Shown one piece after another: positions 19,885-27,671 of a DNA stretch of 64,000 nt; the first letter of the stretch is position 1, and every line of letters starts with the position of its first letter. This DNA is from an uncultured Clostridia bacterium (GTDB lineage Bacteria; Bacillota; Clostridia; TANB77; CAG-508): positions 3,072-67,071 of the forward strand of contig CAKPBB010000007.1 in NCBI GenBank assembly GCA_934140005.1, written 5' to 3'. A program made the translations under genes and the position numbers. The notes below the pieces were generated by a model, which did no database searches, was not told the DNA's origin, and saw only the letters and a program-made list of their open reading frames with translations.

Positions 19885-21090
19885 TTAATCAATTTCATTA
19901 GCTCTACGTTCTTTTTCTAAATTATAAAGTGCGTCTTCTGTTGAAACTAATGTTATTTTTCCTTCTGTAATATATCTTTTAGTTGTTGCTGTAAAATAAT
20001 AGTTTGAGTATAATTTTATACCCATTGGATTATTATTTTCTATATCTATTATTACTCCTATAGCTGGATATGCTAAGTATAATTTTCCATTATCTTTATC
20101 ATATTCATATGCTTCATAGCTTTGCCATAAAGATGTTACTTGATTTGCAAATAATTCTAAATTTCTGTTTTGAATATACTCACTCAAATATGTTTCAAAT
20201 TTTGTATGTTCGTAGTAACTATATCCATAGGCTGAAATTTCGTCTTCATAAATAAACAAATATAGATCTTTAGTTCTATATCCAAGCATTCCCTCCACAA
20301 TACTACCAAATGCATTGTCTGGATACTCATTTTTTATGTCATTTAAATCTGTACCAACTTTTATATCATGTAATACGTTTTCTTCAAAGCTTGATAAAAA
20401 TACAATATTTCTGACTCTTCCAGCAGATACTCTAGCTTTAATTGTTTTATTCAAATAATAATTATATCTATTATCAGCAGTTCTCCCCTCTAAGTTGCCA
20501 AAATCACTTGAAATAAACATATTGTTTTCTACCAATTTAAGTAAAATATTATACGTAGATGGTATTGCTTGATATTTAGCAATCTCTGTATTTTTTTCAA
20601 CTTCTACATATAAATCTCCATCTAGTTTATCAAAATAATTACTTTGATTATTTATTTTGTAAGATAATTCTCCTTTTTCCAAATCACAATTTATTTCTAT
20701 CTGTATGTCTTTTTTCGAATCATATAAGTAAAATCTTGTTACAGATAATTTTTTAGAGCAAGCATTTATTAAACTTTCAAAATAATCTTTATTATTAGTT
20801 CCATCATCATTATATAAATTTTTTCCAAAATATAAATAAATTGCTTCTGTTGGTGATTTTACTTCTTTTACAAACACACAACCATAATCTTCTAATAATG
20901 ACTTCATATTGCTATACGTAGCACTATTGTCATAAACTGAATTTTCTAAATCTTGCTTGTTTTCTAATAACTTTTTTTGTTTTTGTGTATTTTTTTCTTT
21001 CTTTAAAATTCCAAATAAAATAGAGGCTAATATAAATAGTATTATAAAACTAACTATAATAATTGTTTTAATTATCTTGTCTGTTTTCAT
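19885..21090 (-). CDS. Membrane-anchored extracytoplasmic protein of T4SS-like operon (paralogue A)
   Basis: The 401-residue protein has one membrane helix (about 10-30) then a soluble extracytoplasmic domain. Blocks such as LLEDYGCVFVKE, FYLYDSKKDIQIEI, GNLEGR, GYRTKDLYLFI and VTSLWQSY are shared with the 514-residue neighbour, so the pair arose by tandem duplication. Function unknown. Ribosome site AGGAGGTG is unusually far (about 14 bases) from the ATG, so translation may be moderate or the start may lie elsewhere. Co-directional within the main operon, 11 bases before its paralogue. Confidence 0.6.
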   Translation of the reverse strand: MKTDKIIKTIIIVSFIILFILASILFGILKKEKNTQKQKKLLENKQDLENSVYDNSATYSNMKSLLEDYGCVFVKEVKSPTEAIYLYFGKNLYNDDGTNNKDYFESLINACSKKLSVTRFYLYDSKKDIQIEINCDLEKGELSYKINNQSNYFDKLDGDLYVEVEKNTEIAKYQAIPSTYNILLKLVENNMFISSDFGNLEGRTADNRYNYYLNKTIKARVSAGRVRNIVFLSSFEENVLHDIKVGTDLNDIKNEYPDNAFGSIVEGMLGYRTKDLYLFIYEDEISAYGYSYYEHTKFETYLSEYIQNRNLELFANQVTSLWQSYEAYEYDKDNGKLYLAYPAIGVIIDIENNNPMGIKLYSNYYFTATTKRYITEGKITLVSTEDALYNLEKERRANEID

Positions 21091-21119
21091 TTACTTTTAT
21101 ATTTCACCTCCTACATTAT

Positions 21120-22388
21120 TTAATGTTTTCCTTTAGGTTTTCCAATAGCTTTCAAGTGATCTATTGATTTACTATTATTTAATCCAAATATATTTCTTAC
21201 TATTTTTTCTGCTGATGGAATTGCCATAAAGAACAATAATCCAAACATCGGTGCATATTTGGTAATTTCTCCAGCCGTAAATGCAAATATTAAATATAAA
21301 ATTGCATGTATTGGTTGAATAAATATATGTATAATTAATTCTTTAAACCAAGCACTAAATGCTTGTGCCTTATTGTCTCCCATTTTATCAATTGGATAAG
21401 TTACTGTAATGAATGGTGCTATAATTATTAAAAATCCTAACATAATTGTTCTTTTCATATATAATAAGAAAAATCTCAAATGTGAAAAAGCGACACACCA
21501 AAGCATTAAAGTAAGTACCATTAATTGACTACCTGAAGATGTAAATAACTTAACCATTAATGTATTTACAAAATCTTGTTCAAAACTAATTGTTCCTGTA
21601 GCACTTATGCTATTTTTTATTTTATATGTAATATCAACTAATAATTTTCCAAGTACCATTATAGCTTGAATTATATATTGTAGCATAAATAATATGATAA
21701 TTGATTCCACCCAAGATATAAGCATTTTTTTATATTTTGCTCTATCTGAAGCCACTGTTGACATTGCCATTCTAATTCCAACATAAATTAATACTAAAAG
21801 TGAAATTGCAAGTGATAATATTCTTGCTATATAAAACCATTTAGCAACATTTTCTTTTATACTAATCATTGATGTAGGAATTTGAACTTCATTATCTCCA
21901 TCATCGCCTACACTACCAAAAAAATTATATTTTTTTACAGTAGAGTTAAAATCAAAATAATCAATATTGAATAATCCTATTTCATTAAATACAGTTTTTT
22001 CTATTGTGAATGAAAATTTGTTATCTGAAGTTGTCAATGTATTTAAAATATCAGTACCACTTGCACTAACAACCGTTAGTAAAACTTCAGATGTAAGTGG
22101 AATTATATTAAATAGCATACAAACTATTCCTAATACTGCATTTATTGTAGCCCCTGCTGCTGAAAAAATATCAAAATTTTGTGTTTTTCCAGTTCTAGGA
22201 TCTGATGTACTACCTTCATATGTCAAATCATTAATCATATTGTTGCTATATGTCATATTTTGTCTTCCAACCATTGGAATAGAACTTGATGAAGCATCTG
22301 TTTCAGCAGTTTCTGCACTACAATAACTAGTAAATATGAAGTTAAACAATATTAGCACACATATAAGTGACCATAATATTCGTTTCAT
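21120..22388 (-). CDS. VirB6-like polytopic channel protein (complete, short form)
   Basis: At 422 residues this is the compact form of the VirB6-like proteins in this cluster. It has a signal peptide (to about 27), an N-terminal hydrophobic domain ending TIEKTVFNEIGLFNIDYFDF, then the core WFYIARILSLAISLLVLIYV, GIRMAMSTVASDRAKYKKML and about four further membrane helices. The end carries the motif AEKIVRNIFGL, equivalent to EKIIRQIFGF and DKIFRKIFAF in the other two. It has no long tail. VirB6-class proteins form the inner-membrane channel with VirB3, VirB4 and VirB8. The gene lies 18 bases after the VirB4 ATPase gene, the conventional neighbourhood for virB6. Confidence 0.72.
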   Translation of the reverse strand: MKRILWSLICVLILFNFIFTSYCSAETAETDASSSSIPMVGRQNMTYSNNMINDLTYEGSTSDPRTGKTQNFDIFSAAGATINAVLGIVCMLFNIIPLTSEVLLTVVSASGTDILNTLTTSDNKFSFTIEKTVFNEIGLFNIDYFDFNSTVKKYNFFGSVGDDGDNEVQIPTSMISIKENVAKWFYIARILSLAISLLVLIYVGIRMAMSTVASDRAKYKKMLISWVESIIILFMLQYIIQAIMVLGKLLVDITYKIKNSISATGTISFEQDFVNTLMVKLFTSSGSQLMVLTLMLWCVAFSHLRFFLLYMKRTIMLGFLIIIAPFITVTYPIDKMGDNKAQAFSAWFKELIIHIFIQPIHAILYLIFAFTAGEITKYAPMFGLLFFMAIPSAEKIVRNIFGLNNSKSIDHLKAIGKPKGKH

Positions 22389-22406
22389 AGCTTTCTCTTT
22401 CTTTTA

Positions 22407-24392
22407 TTATTGTTTTTCTGCTTCTTTTCTTGCTTTTTCTAGTGCAGCTTGTTTGCTTAAATTTGTTTCCATAAATTCAAATTCCTTCTTTGTTGGTTGA
22501 ATTGCAAGAATTGCTGAATCCCCACCAACTCTAAGAAGTCCTTCACCTCTACTACATGTAATTAAGAAACTAGCTTCACCTTCACTAAGTTTGAAAACTT
22601 CTCTTAGGTATTCTATTTCTGATTTATCTTGTGCTAAAAATAATTTTGTTTCTGAAGAAGTTAAAACTGCTTGAACCTCTTTCTTCTCATAGAAATCTTG
22701 GAATTTCTGTGAAATTACTGCAAGAGATACATTTCTTTTTCTGGCTCTTCTGGCCATTGTATTTAAGAAATCAACAGCTTCTGGATAAGGTAATAGCATC
22801 CAAGCCTCATCAACAAGAACTCTTTTCTTAGCGGCTTTAGCTTTATCTTCACTATTTTTCTTTACATATTTTTCCCAAACCCATGAAAGCATTATTTGTT
22901 GTGCCAAAGGTCTAGCAAATCTTTCTTCTAGTTGAGAAATATCAATATTTATAAATGGCATTCCTTCTGATAATTCAAATGTTGATTGTCCGTCAAAATA
23001 AGCCATCTGCCCTTGATATTCTCTTGTATATTGTTTCATAACTTTAACTAAATAACTATAGTGGAAACGATAATCTTGGTTAGTATTTTCTTCTGCTTTT
23101 CTACAAATTCTTCTATACCAAGAGCCTATTGTAGGCATTTGTTTCTTAGTTCTTCCTAAATAATTTGAATTTATTTCAAATCTTCTATTATCATCTTTTA
23201 CATATAGACTTTCTACATTATCTGTAATTCCAAGCGCTGCATATTCTTCTAAAACGGCTTCAGAAATAATTTGTTTTGTAAGTTCATTTACTTCTTTACT
23301 TCTTGTGCTACCTCTTGCCATTGTAAGTAAACCTTGTGTAACGTCTTCAACTTTATTTTCAACACTTAAAATTGTTCTTTCTTTTCCAGTTATTTCATCT
23401 TTTATGTTTTCTGGTTCTATATCAAATAAATTAATAATTGTTTTTGATGTTGGACTTAATACAACATTAACCCCACCAAGAGCCTCAGCAACTGCACCAT
23501 ACTCACCTTCAGCATCTAGTGCCAAACTATCAATTCCCATTAAAATTGATGAACGTGCTGTAATTGTTTTAATTGTAACAGATTTACCTGCACCAGACTT
23601 ACCAAAAATTACCATATTATAATTTGTTAATTTTGAGCTAAAATTATCATATAATATTGGTAGTCCTGTTTGTTTATTAAAGCCTAAAGGAATTCCATTT
23701 TCATGACCTACATCTGATGTAAAAAATGGAAATACTGTTGACATAGCTCGTCTATCAAAAGTATGTGATTTTGATATCTTATTATCAACAAATGGCATAT
23801 TTGATCTAAAAGCTTCATCTTGCATAGCCCAAGCTGGTTTTACATCTATTAGATTCTTTGACATTTCACTTGATAGAAGTTCTGTATACTTTTCTAGTTC
23901 GTCCATACTATAAGCAAATATAGTTGCTATTATTGATGAATCAAATAGCTTATTAAAGCCTGCGGCAATAGCATCTCTTAATTGTTCTGCTTCTTCTCTT
24001 TTTTGGGCTAATATTCTTTCCCTGTTTATATCTCCTCTATCTAATGCCACAATTCTTTCTGATTCAATTTCGTTGATTGTTCTATTTAAATCTGTTTGTG
24101 AACTTGCTTCACTAATAGGATTTATAAATACAGATACATTTAAATCTCCAAAAGTATACATTCCTCTTAAAAATTCTGGGAATGTACACATTCTTGGTAA
24201 ATTTGCAACTATCATACTTCTTGCATATCTTGTTCTTGATGAAGCTATTTCTATATGATTTGTATAACTTGCATCAATTCCACCTGGAGCAATCAAACTT
24301 TTTATATTATTTTCATTTTTCTTGAATACACTTTTTGTTTCTTCACTTTTTGGTGTTTCTAAATCATTTGCTTCATTTTTACTTGAAAACAT
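22407..24392 (-). CDS. virB4: VirB4/TraE-type T4SS ATPase
   Basis: The 661-residue ATPase has Walker A GKSGAGKS at residues 264-271 (Lys270) and Walker B LVDEAW with Asp528-Glu529. The downstream motif AVISQKFQDF and the pattern LTSSETKLFLAQD are typical of VirB4. The N-terminal ~200 residues correspond to the middle part of VirB4 (GIDASYTNHIEI, MIVANLPRMCTFPEFL). VirB4 powers pilus biogenesis and substrate transfer at the inner membrane. The N-lobe normally fused to it is encoded by the preceding gene (gap 16 bases). This is the strongest single marker that the cluster is a T4SS relative. No second ATPase of the VirD4 or VirB11 type is seen. Confidence 0.92.
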   Translation of the reverse strand: MFSSKNEANDLETPKSEETKSVFKKNENNIKSLIAPGGIDASYTNHIEIASSRTRYARSMIVANLPRMCTFPEFLRGMYTFGDLNVSVFINPISEASSQTDLNRTINEIESERIVALDRGDINRERILAQKREEAEQLRDAIAAGFNKLFDSSIIATIFAYSMDELEKYTELLSSEMSKNLIDVKPAWAMQDEAFRSNMPFVDNKISKSHTFDRRAMSTVFPFFTSDVGHENGIPLGFNKQTGLPILYDNFSSKLTNYNMVIFGKSGAGKSVTIKTITARSSILMGIDSLALDAEGEYGAVAEALGGVNVVLSPTSKTIINLFDIEPENIKDEITGKERTILSVENKVEDVTQGLLTMARGSTRSKEVNELTKQIISEAVLEEYAALGITDNVESLYVKDDNRRFEINSNYLGRTKKQMPTIGSWYRRICRKAEENTNQDYRFHYSYLVKVMKQYTREYQGQMAYFDGQSTFELSEGMPFINIDISQLEERFARPLAQQIMLSWVWEKYVKKNSEDKAKAAKKRVLVDEAWMLLPYPEAVDFLNTMARRARKRNVSLAVISQKFQDFYEKKEVQAVLTSSETKLFLAQDKSEIEYLREVFKLSEGEASFLITCSRGEGLLRVGGDSAILAIQPTKKEFEFMETNLSKQAALEKARKEAEKQ

Positions 24393-24408
24393 TTCTTTTC
24401 CTCCTTCT

Positions 24409-25677
24409 TTAGTTTTCTGAAGTTCTTCTTCTAACTATTTTCTTTTTTGGAGCATCTACACTTCTTGCTGTTTCTTCCTTAACCACAGGAGTATTTTTCT
24501 TTTGTTTTTCATCTATTGTTTTTTCTACTTCTTTTTTAGCTAATTTATAAACTTTTGGATCTAATTGATCTTCATAAGTATCTAATAATTCTAATGCTTT
24601 TTCTTTTACTTTTTGATCTTTATTTAATTGTCTTGATAATTCTTCTTGTTGTTTCATCTTATCTGCTTTTAATATACTATCTGTTGCAATATCAATTGCT
24701 TCAAGATTTATCTCTCTATCCATTTTCTCTTGTTTCTTTTGCAATACATCTTTACCTGAACTATATAGTGCATCATACTGTGCATCTAAAGCCTTTGATA
24801 ATTGTAATAATTCCGCTTCATCTCTGTTATAAGCAATATATAATAATTCTGCTAATTCTTCTGAATCTAATATTTTACTTGTAATTTGTGATGTTGCTAA
24901 AGCACTAGCAATGTTTTGGCATCTTGTATATAATTCTGAAAAACACATATTATATATTTCTTCTTTTGTATAATTTCCAAGTCCTCCACCTATTTCAGCA
25001 GAATAATAAGAAACTACAACATAAGTCTTTTGTTGAAGTACGTTTCTATTTGAACTTAATTTTTCAACATAATCTGTAATGTTAATACCATATTCTAAAA
25101 CATTTACTTTTCTTTTTCGTTCAAATTGTAATTTTTCAACTAAAGATCTATTTCCTTGTGCTTTTGCTTGTGCAATTCTTGCATCTAATTTATCAATATC
25201 TTCTGACAAATTATTTACTCTTCCCTTATATGTAGCAATTATATCTCTCAAGTTTAAAGTTCTACTTTGAATATATAATTGAATTGGAAATCTTAAAGTA
25301 TTTAAAAATTGAACAAATCCCTCTTCAACAGCTATTTTTTCTTGCTCACTCATTAAGTCATAATTTACGCCATTGCATTGAAGAACCATTATGAATTGTG
25401 TGCCATTTTTTCTAACAATCATATTATCAACAATTTCATCAAATTCCATAAATTGATAAATTGATTCTGTTGTCAATTCACCTTGAAATCTACCATAGTT
25501 ATCAATTTTCTTTTCTTTTTCTTTAGAGTTATCACTATCTACATCACTGGCTATAATTTTACTTTCTTCTTTTTTAGTCTTTGGTCTTAGCAAATATATA
25601 TATAATGCTATTAATAAAAACATTATGAAAAATATTACGAAAATTAATATCTGTAACATAGGAATCATACTATCCAT
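24409..25677 (-). CDS. VirB4 N-lobe-like membrane protein (split VirB4)
   Basis: The 422-residue protein has one N-terminal membrane helix (about 9-29). A domain follows with FQGELTTESIYQFMEFDEIV, FIMVLQCNGVNYDLMSEQEK and LRFPIQLYIQSRTLNL, the pattern of the VirB4/TrbE N-terminal domain. A coiled coil (about 150-185), a second alpha/beta segment and a highly charged Lys/Glu-rich C-terminus complete it. There is no Walker A. It is placed between PrgI and the ATPase, exactly where one VirB4 gene would carry both halves. Known Gram-positive systems often have separate membrane-linked partners for VirB4; the split is clear here, but precise homology needs a profile search. Its stop is directly adjacent to no gap with the PrgI-like gene. 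Confidence 0.7.
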   Translation of the reverse strand: MDSMIPMLQILIFVIFFIMFLLIALYIYLLRPKTKKEESKIIASDVDSDNSKEKEKKIDNYGRFQGELTTESIYQFMEFDEIVDNMIVRKNGTQFIMVLQCNGVNYDLMSEQEKIAVEEGFVQFLNTLRFPIQLYIQSRTLNLRDIIATYKGRVNNLSEDIDKLDARIAQAKAQGNRSLVEKLQFERKRKVNVLEYGINITDYVEKLSSNRNVLQQKTYVVVSYYSAEIGGGLGNYTKEEIYNMCFSELYTRCQNIASALATSQITSKILDSEELAELLYIAYNRDEAELLQLSKALDAQYDALYSSGKDVLQKKQEKMDREINLEAIDIATDSILKADKMKQQEELSRQLNKDQKVKEKALELLDTYEDQLDPKVYKLAKKEVEKTIDEKQKKNTPVVKEETARSVDAPKKKIVRRRTSEN

Positions 25678-26013
25678 CTATTTGTCCTCCTTTGTATAGC
25701 TGTAAATCTTTCTATTCTTTTTAAATTTGAAATATCTAATAATAATTTCACTTAATGGCTCTCCACCAATTTTTTTAGTAATTGGAATACTCACTATAGT
25801 TGGTATTTTAACTGCTCCAACTACATATCCCAAAACACCACAAAGAGCTGTTATTATTAGTCCAACAGTTTTCATATTTAGTACCATAAATATTAATAAA
25901 AATATTGAACCTATAACAGCACCTATTGCAGTTGAAATTAAAGATTTTACAGTAAATATATATAAGAATCTTGTTTCTCCTTTATAATTACGAGGTATAT
26001 AATATGTTCCCAT
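25678..26013 (-). CDS. PrgI/VirB3-like small membrane protein
   Basis: The 111-residue protein begins MGTYYIPRNYKGE and has two membrane helices (about 23-45 and 48-68). It then has IPTIVSIPITKKIGGEPLSEIIIRYFKFKK, written here as IPITKKIGGEPLSEII plus the basic end. This is the layout of PrgI-family proteins: a short N-terminal strand, helix hairpin, and a basic cytoplasmic end. PrgI is the Gram-positive counterpart of VirB3 and sits next to VirB4. The ATG of the following gene abuts its stop codon, so the two are translationally linked. Confidence 0.78.
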   Translation of the reverse strand: MGTYYIPRNYKGETRFLYIFTVKSLISTAIGAVIGSIFLLIFMVLNMKTVGLIITALCGVLGYVVGAVKIPTIVSIPITKKIGGEPLSEIIIRYFKFKKNRKIYSYTKEDK

Positions 26014-26054
26014 ACATTTCTCCTTTGTTTAATAATTTTATTAAAACTTTTATT

Positions 26055-26447
26055 CTAAAATTTTTCTACAATTGAAATAACTATCTTCCAAATGAAATAT
26101 GCACCAAAAATAACAAAACCTGAAACAACTAAACCAATTAATTGTTGTTTTAATTTAGCTTGCGCTTCTGGAGTAGCTGTAATATATTTTATTCCCATAT
26201 ATAAAGTAACAGCAACTAAAACACCTGCACCAATAGTTGTTAAAATTGAACCTAAATCAACTAAATCTTCAAAAATGTTTTCACCATTTACATTGCCAGC
26301 TCCATCTTTTCCTTTATTCAAAAATGTTTGTGTTTGATTTTGCATCTCACTTAATGTTAGAGCTTCTACTTTTGATGTATTCACTAAAGATAAACTTATT
26401 ATAAAGAAAGCTATCAATGTAATTAAAACTTTTTTTGTTATTTTCAT
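26055..26447 (-). CDS. VirB2/pilin-like small membrane protein, first gene of main T4SS-like operon
   Basis: The 130-residue protein has a signal peptide (cleavage probably after VEA, about residue 29), a short hydrophilic segment, and two membrane helices (ILTTIGAGVLVAVTLYMGI and LIGLVVSGFVIFGAYFIW). The helices flank a basic loop, TPEAQAKLKQQ. This is the VirB2/TrbC topology: cleaved precursor with two helices that assemble into a pilus or channel. It differs from the six upstream paralogues in its loop (no DRA motif), so it is probably a distinct subunit. Ribosome site GGAGG is 7 bases before ATG. A consensus promoter lies upstream, making this the first gene of a 13-gene operon. Confidence 0.72.
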   Translation of the reverse strand: MKITKKVLITLIAFFIISLSLVNTSKVEALTLSEMQNQTQTFLNKGKDGAGNVNGENIFEDLVDLGSILTTIGAGVLVAVTLYMGIKYITATPEAQAKLKQQLIGLVVSGFVIFGAYFIWKIVISIVEKF

Positions 26448-26491
26448 TATTGTTCCTCCACATACTATTTCATTTAGACCATTATAATTTT

Positions 26492-26520
26492 ATTATAAAG
26501 AATTATTGTACATTTTTCAA
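26492..26520 (-). promoter_or_regulatory. Consensus promoter of the main T4SS-like operon
   Basis: TTGAAA, exactly 17 bp, TATAAT on the minus strand (TATAAT at plus 26492-26497, TTGAAA at 26515-26520), about 45 bases upstream of the first gene. The same architecture recurs before three pilin-like units. Confidence 0.75.
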
Positions 26521-26626
26521 CATATTTCAAGCAAAATATATATTTTTAATAGAAATGTAATAAAATTTTCAACGTAATATTTTTGTTAATTTTTATATTC
26601 ATTTTTATAAAGCTTACGCATATTCA

Positions 26627-26661
26627 AAAAAAGATATGTTAGCTTTTAACATATCTTTTTA
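26627..26661 (-). terminator. Terminator after two-gene pilin-like unit
   Basis: A 13-bp perfect stem (AAAAGATATGTTA and its complement) with a 5-base loop is followed by a T run on the minus strand, just after the stop codon at 26665. It separates this unit from the main operon. Confidence 0.88.
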
Positions 26662-26664
26662 AAC

Positions 26665-27045
26665 CTATTCCGGATTTCCTAAAACTCCATTTGTAAAATT
26701 AGCAACTAAAGCAACTAAATTCACACCAGCAAATAGTAAAATGCAACCAATTACAATTGGCATTGCTTTATTTTTTATAGTAGCTTTTTCTTCAACACTT
26801 GATACCATATATTTAGCTCCAAGTATTGTAACCGTAATAACTGCAATTGCTGTGCCACCTAATTGTAAATAACCAATAATATCATTTAAAATTGCATTTA
26901 CACCTGTATTCGTACCACCACTAGTATCTAACTTTGATACATTTTTCATTGACTCTAGGTCTAATTCAAATCCTGCTGCATTTACATTTACAGCATATAT
27001 CAAGATAAAAAATATTGTTAATGTAATTACAAATATTTTTTTCAT
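26665..27045 (-). CDS. VirB2-like pilin paralogue
   Basis: The 126-residue protein has a signal peptide (to about 23, VNA), a linker, then two membrane helices separated by GAKYMVSSVEEKATIKNKAM. The loop is the degenerate form of the IKYM-SS-DRA-IKK motif seen in the paralogues. Second gene of a two-gene unit, 29 bases after its partner, closed by a terminator. Inferred to be a pilus or channel subunit; one of seven related small proteins in the region. Confidence 0.68.
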   Translation of the reverse strand: MKKIFVITLTIFFILIYAVNVNAAGFELDLESMKNVSKLDTSGGTNTGVNAILNDIIGYLQLGGTAIAVITVTILGAKYMVSSVEEKATIKNKAMPIVIGCILLFAGVNLVALVANFTNGVLGNPE

Positions 27046-27074
27046 AATCCATCATTCCTTTCTTAAGTTATATT

Positions 27075-27458
27075 CTATTCAACTTTTATGCTATTATCTG
27101 CAAAATCTCTTATTATTGTTACTAGGAAACTAGCTCCCATCATTACAACAGCACCTATAACATATACTGTTGCACCTTTTTTGATTTCTGCTCTATCATT
27201 TGGAGATGAAACCATATATTTAATTGCAAGAACTGTTAACATTATAATAGCAATTGCAGCTGTTGCTATTCTTACGGCATCAAGTATTCCTGCAAATAAA
27301 TTTGTAACTTCATTACTTCCTTGTAAATCAGATCCACTTGAACCACCAAAACTACTTGTAATCTCAGAACCGCTTACAGCAAAAACCTGTGAAAATATTG
27401 CAAATATAAATAAACTTATTAATAAAAGAATACTAATTTTTTTTATATATTTCTTCAT
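27075..27458 (-). CDS. VirB2-like pilin paralogue
   Basis: I choose ATG 27458 (127 residues), preceded by AAGGGA at about 9 bases. A GTG six codons upstream would leave no space for a ribosome site, and the resulting length matches the paralogues. Signal peptide (to about residue 27), Ser/Gly-rich linker, helix one (IATAAIAIIMLTVLAI), conserved loop KYMVSSPNDRAEIKKG, and helix two (VYVIGAVVMMGASFLV). VirB2-like topology; the loop motif is almost the same as in four other paralogues. First gene of a two-gene transcript from a consensus promoter. Confidence 0.72.
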   Translation of the reverse strand: MKKYIKKISILLLISLFIFAIFSQVFAVSGSEITSSFGGSSGSDLQGSNEVTNLFAGILDAVRIATAAIAIIMLTVLAIKYMVSSPNDRAEIKKGATVYVIGAVVMMGASFLVTIIRDFADNSIKVE

Positions 27459-27519
27459 ATAAATCTTTCCCTTCACTATTCATATAAGGCTATATGTTCC
27501 TTTACACACTATTATATTA

Positions 27520-27548
27520 ATTATAAACTATTTAAATATTTTTTTCAA
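27520..27548 (-). promoter_or_regulatory. Consensus promoter of the 27 kb pilin-like unit
   Basis: TTGAAA, 17 bp, TATAAT on the minus strand (TATAAT at plus 27520-27525; TTGAAA at 27543-27548). A second TATAAT lies 9 bases downstream. Confidence 0.72.
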
Positions 27549-27614
27549 CATCAGTGCTAAAATTTATCAAATCATTTTCTTTTACTGAATTTTTCGACAT
27601 ATTTTTTATTTTCA

Positions 27615-27644
27615 TACCATATATGTCATTTTATATGGTATAAT
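27615..27644 (+). promoter_or_regulatory. Inverted repeat overlapping an extended -10 promoter
   Basis: A perfect 9-bp inverted repeat, TACCATATA and TATATGGTA separated by 8 bases (27615-27640), overlaps a TGG-TATAAT extended -10 (TATAAT at 27639-27644). The -10 lies about 27 bases before the ATG of the plus-strand membrane protein. A repressor site or self-complementary control element is plausible; this is inference. Confidence 0.5.
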
Positions 27645-27671
27645 ATCTAAAAATTTATTTGGAGGTTTAAA

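Noticed and set aside
24392..24409. Sequencing frameshift as the cause of the split VirB4
   Set aside because: The two ORFs are separated by a stop, a ribosome site (AGGAGG) and a new ATG, and the N-lobe protein has a long charged C-terminal tail, so a frameshift is unlikely.
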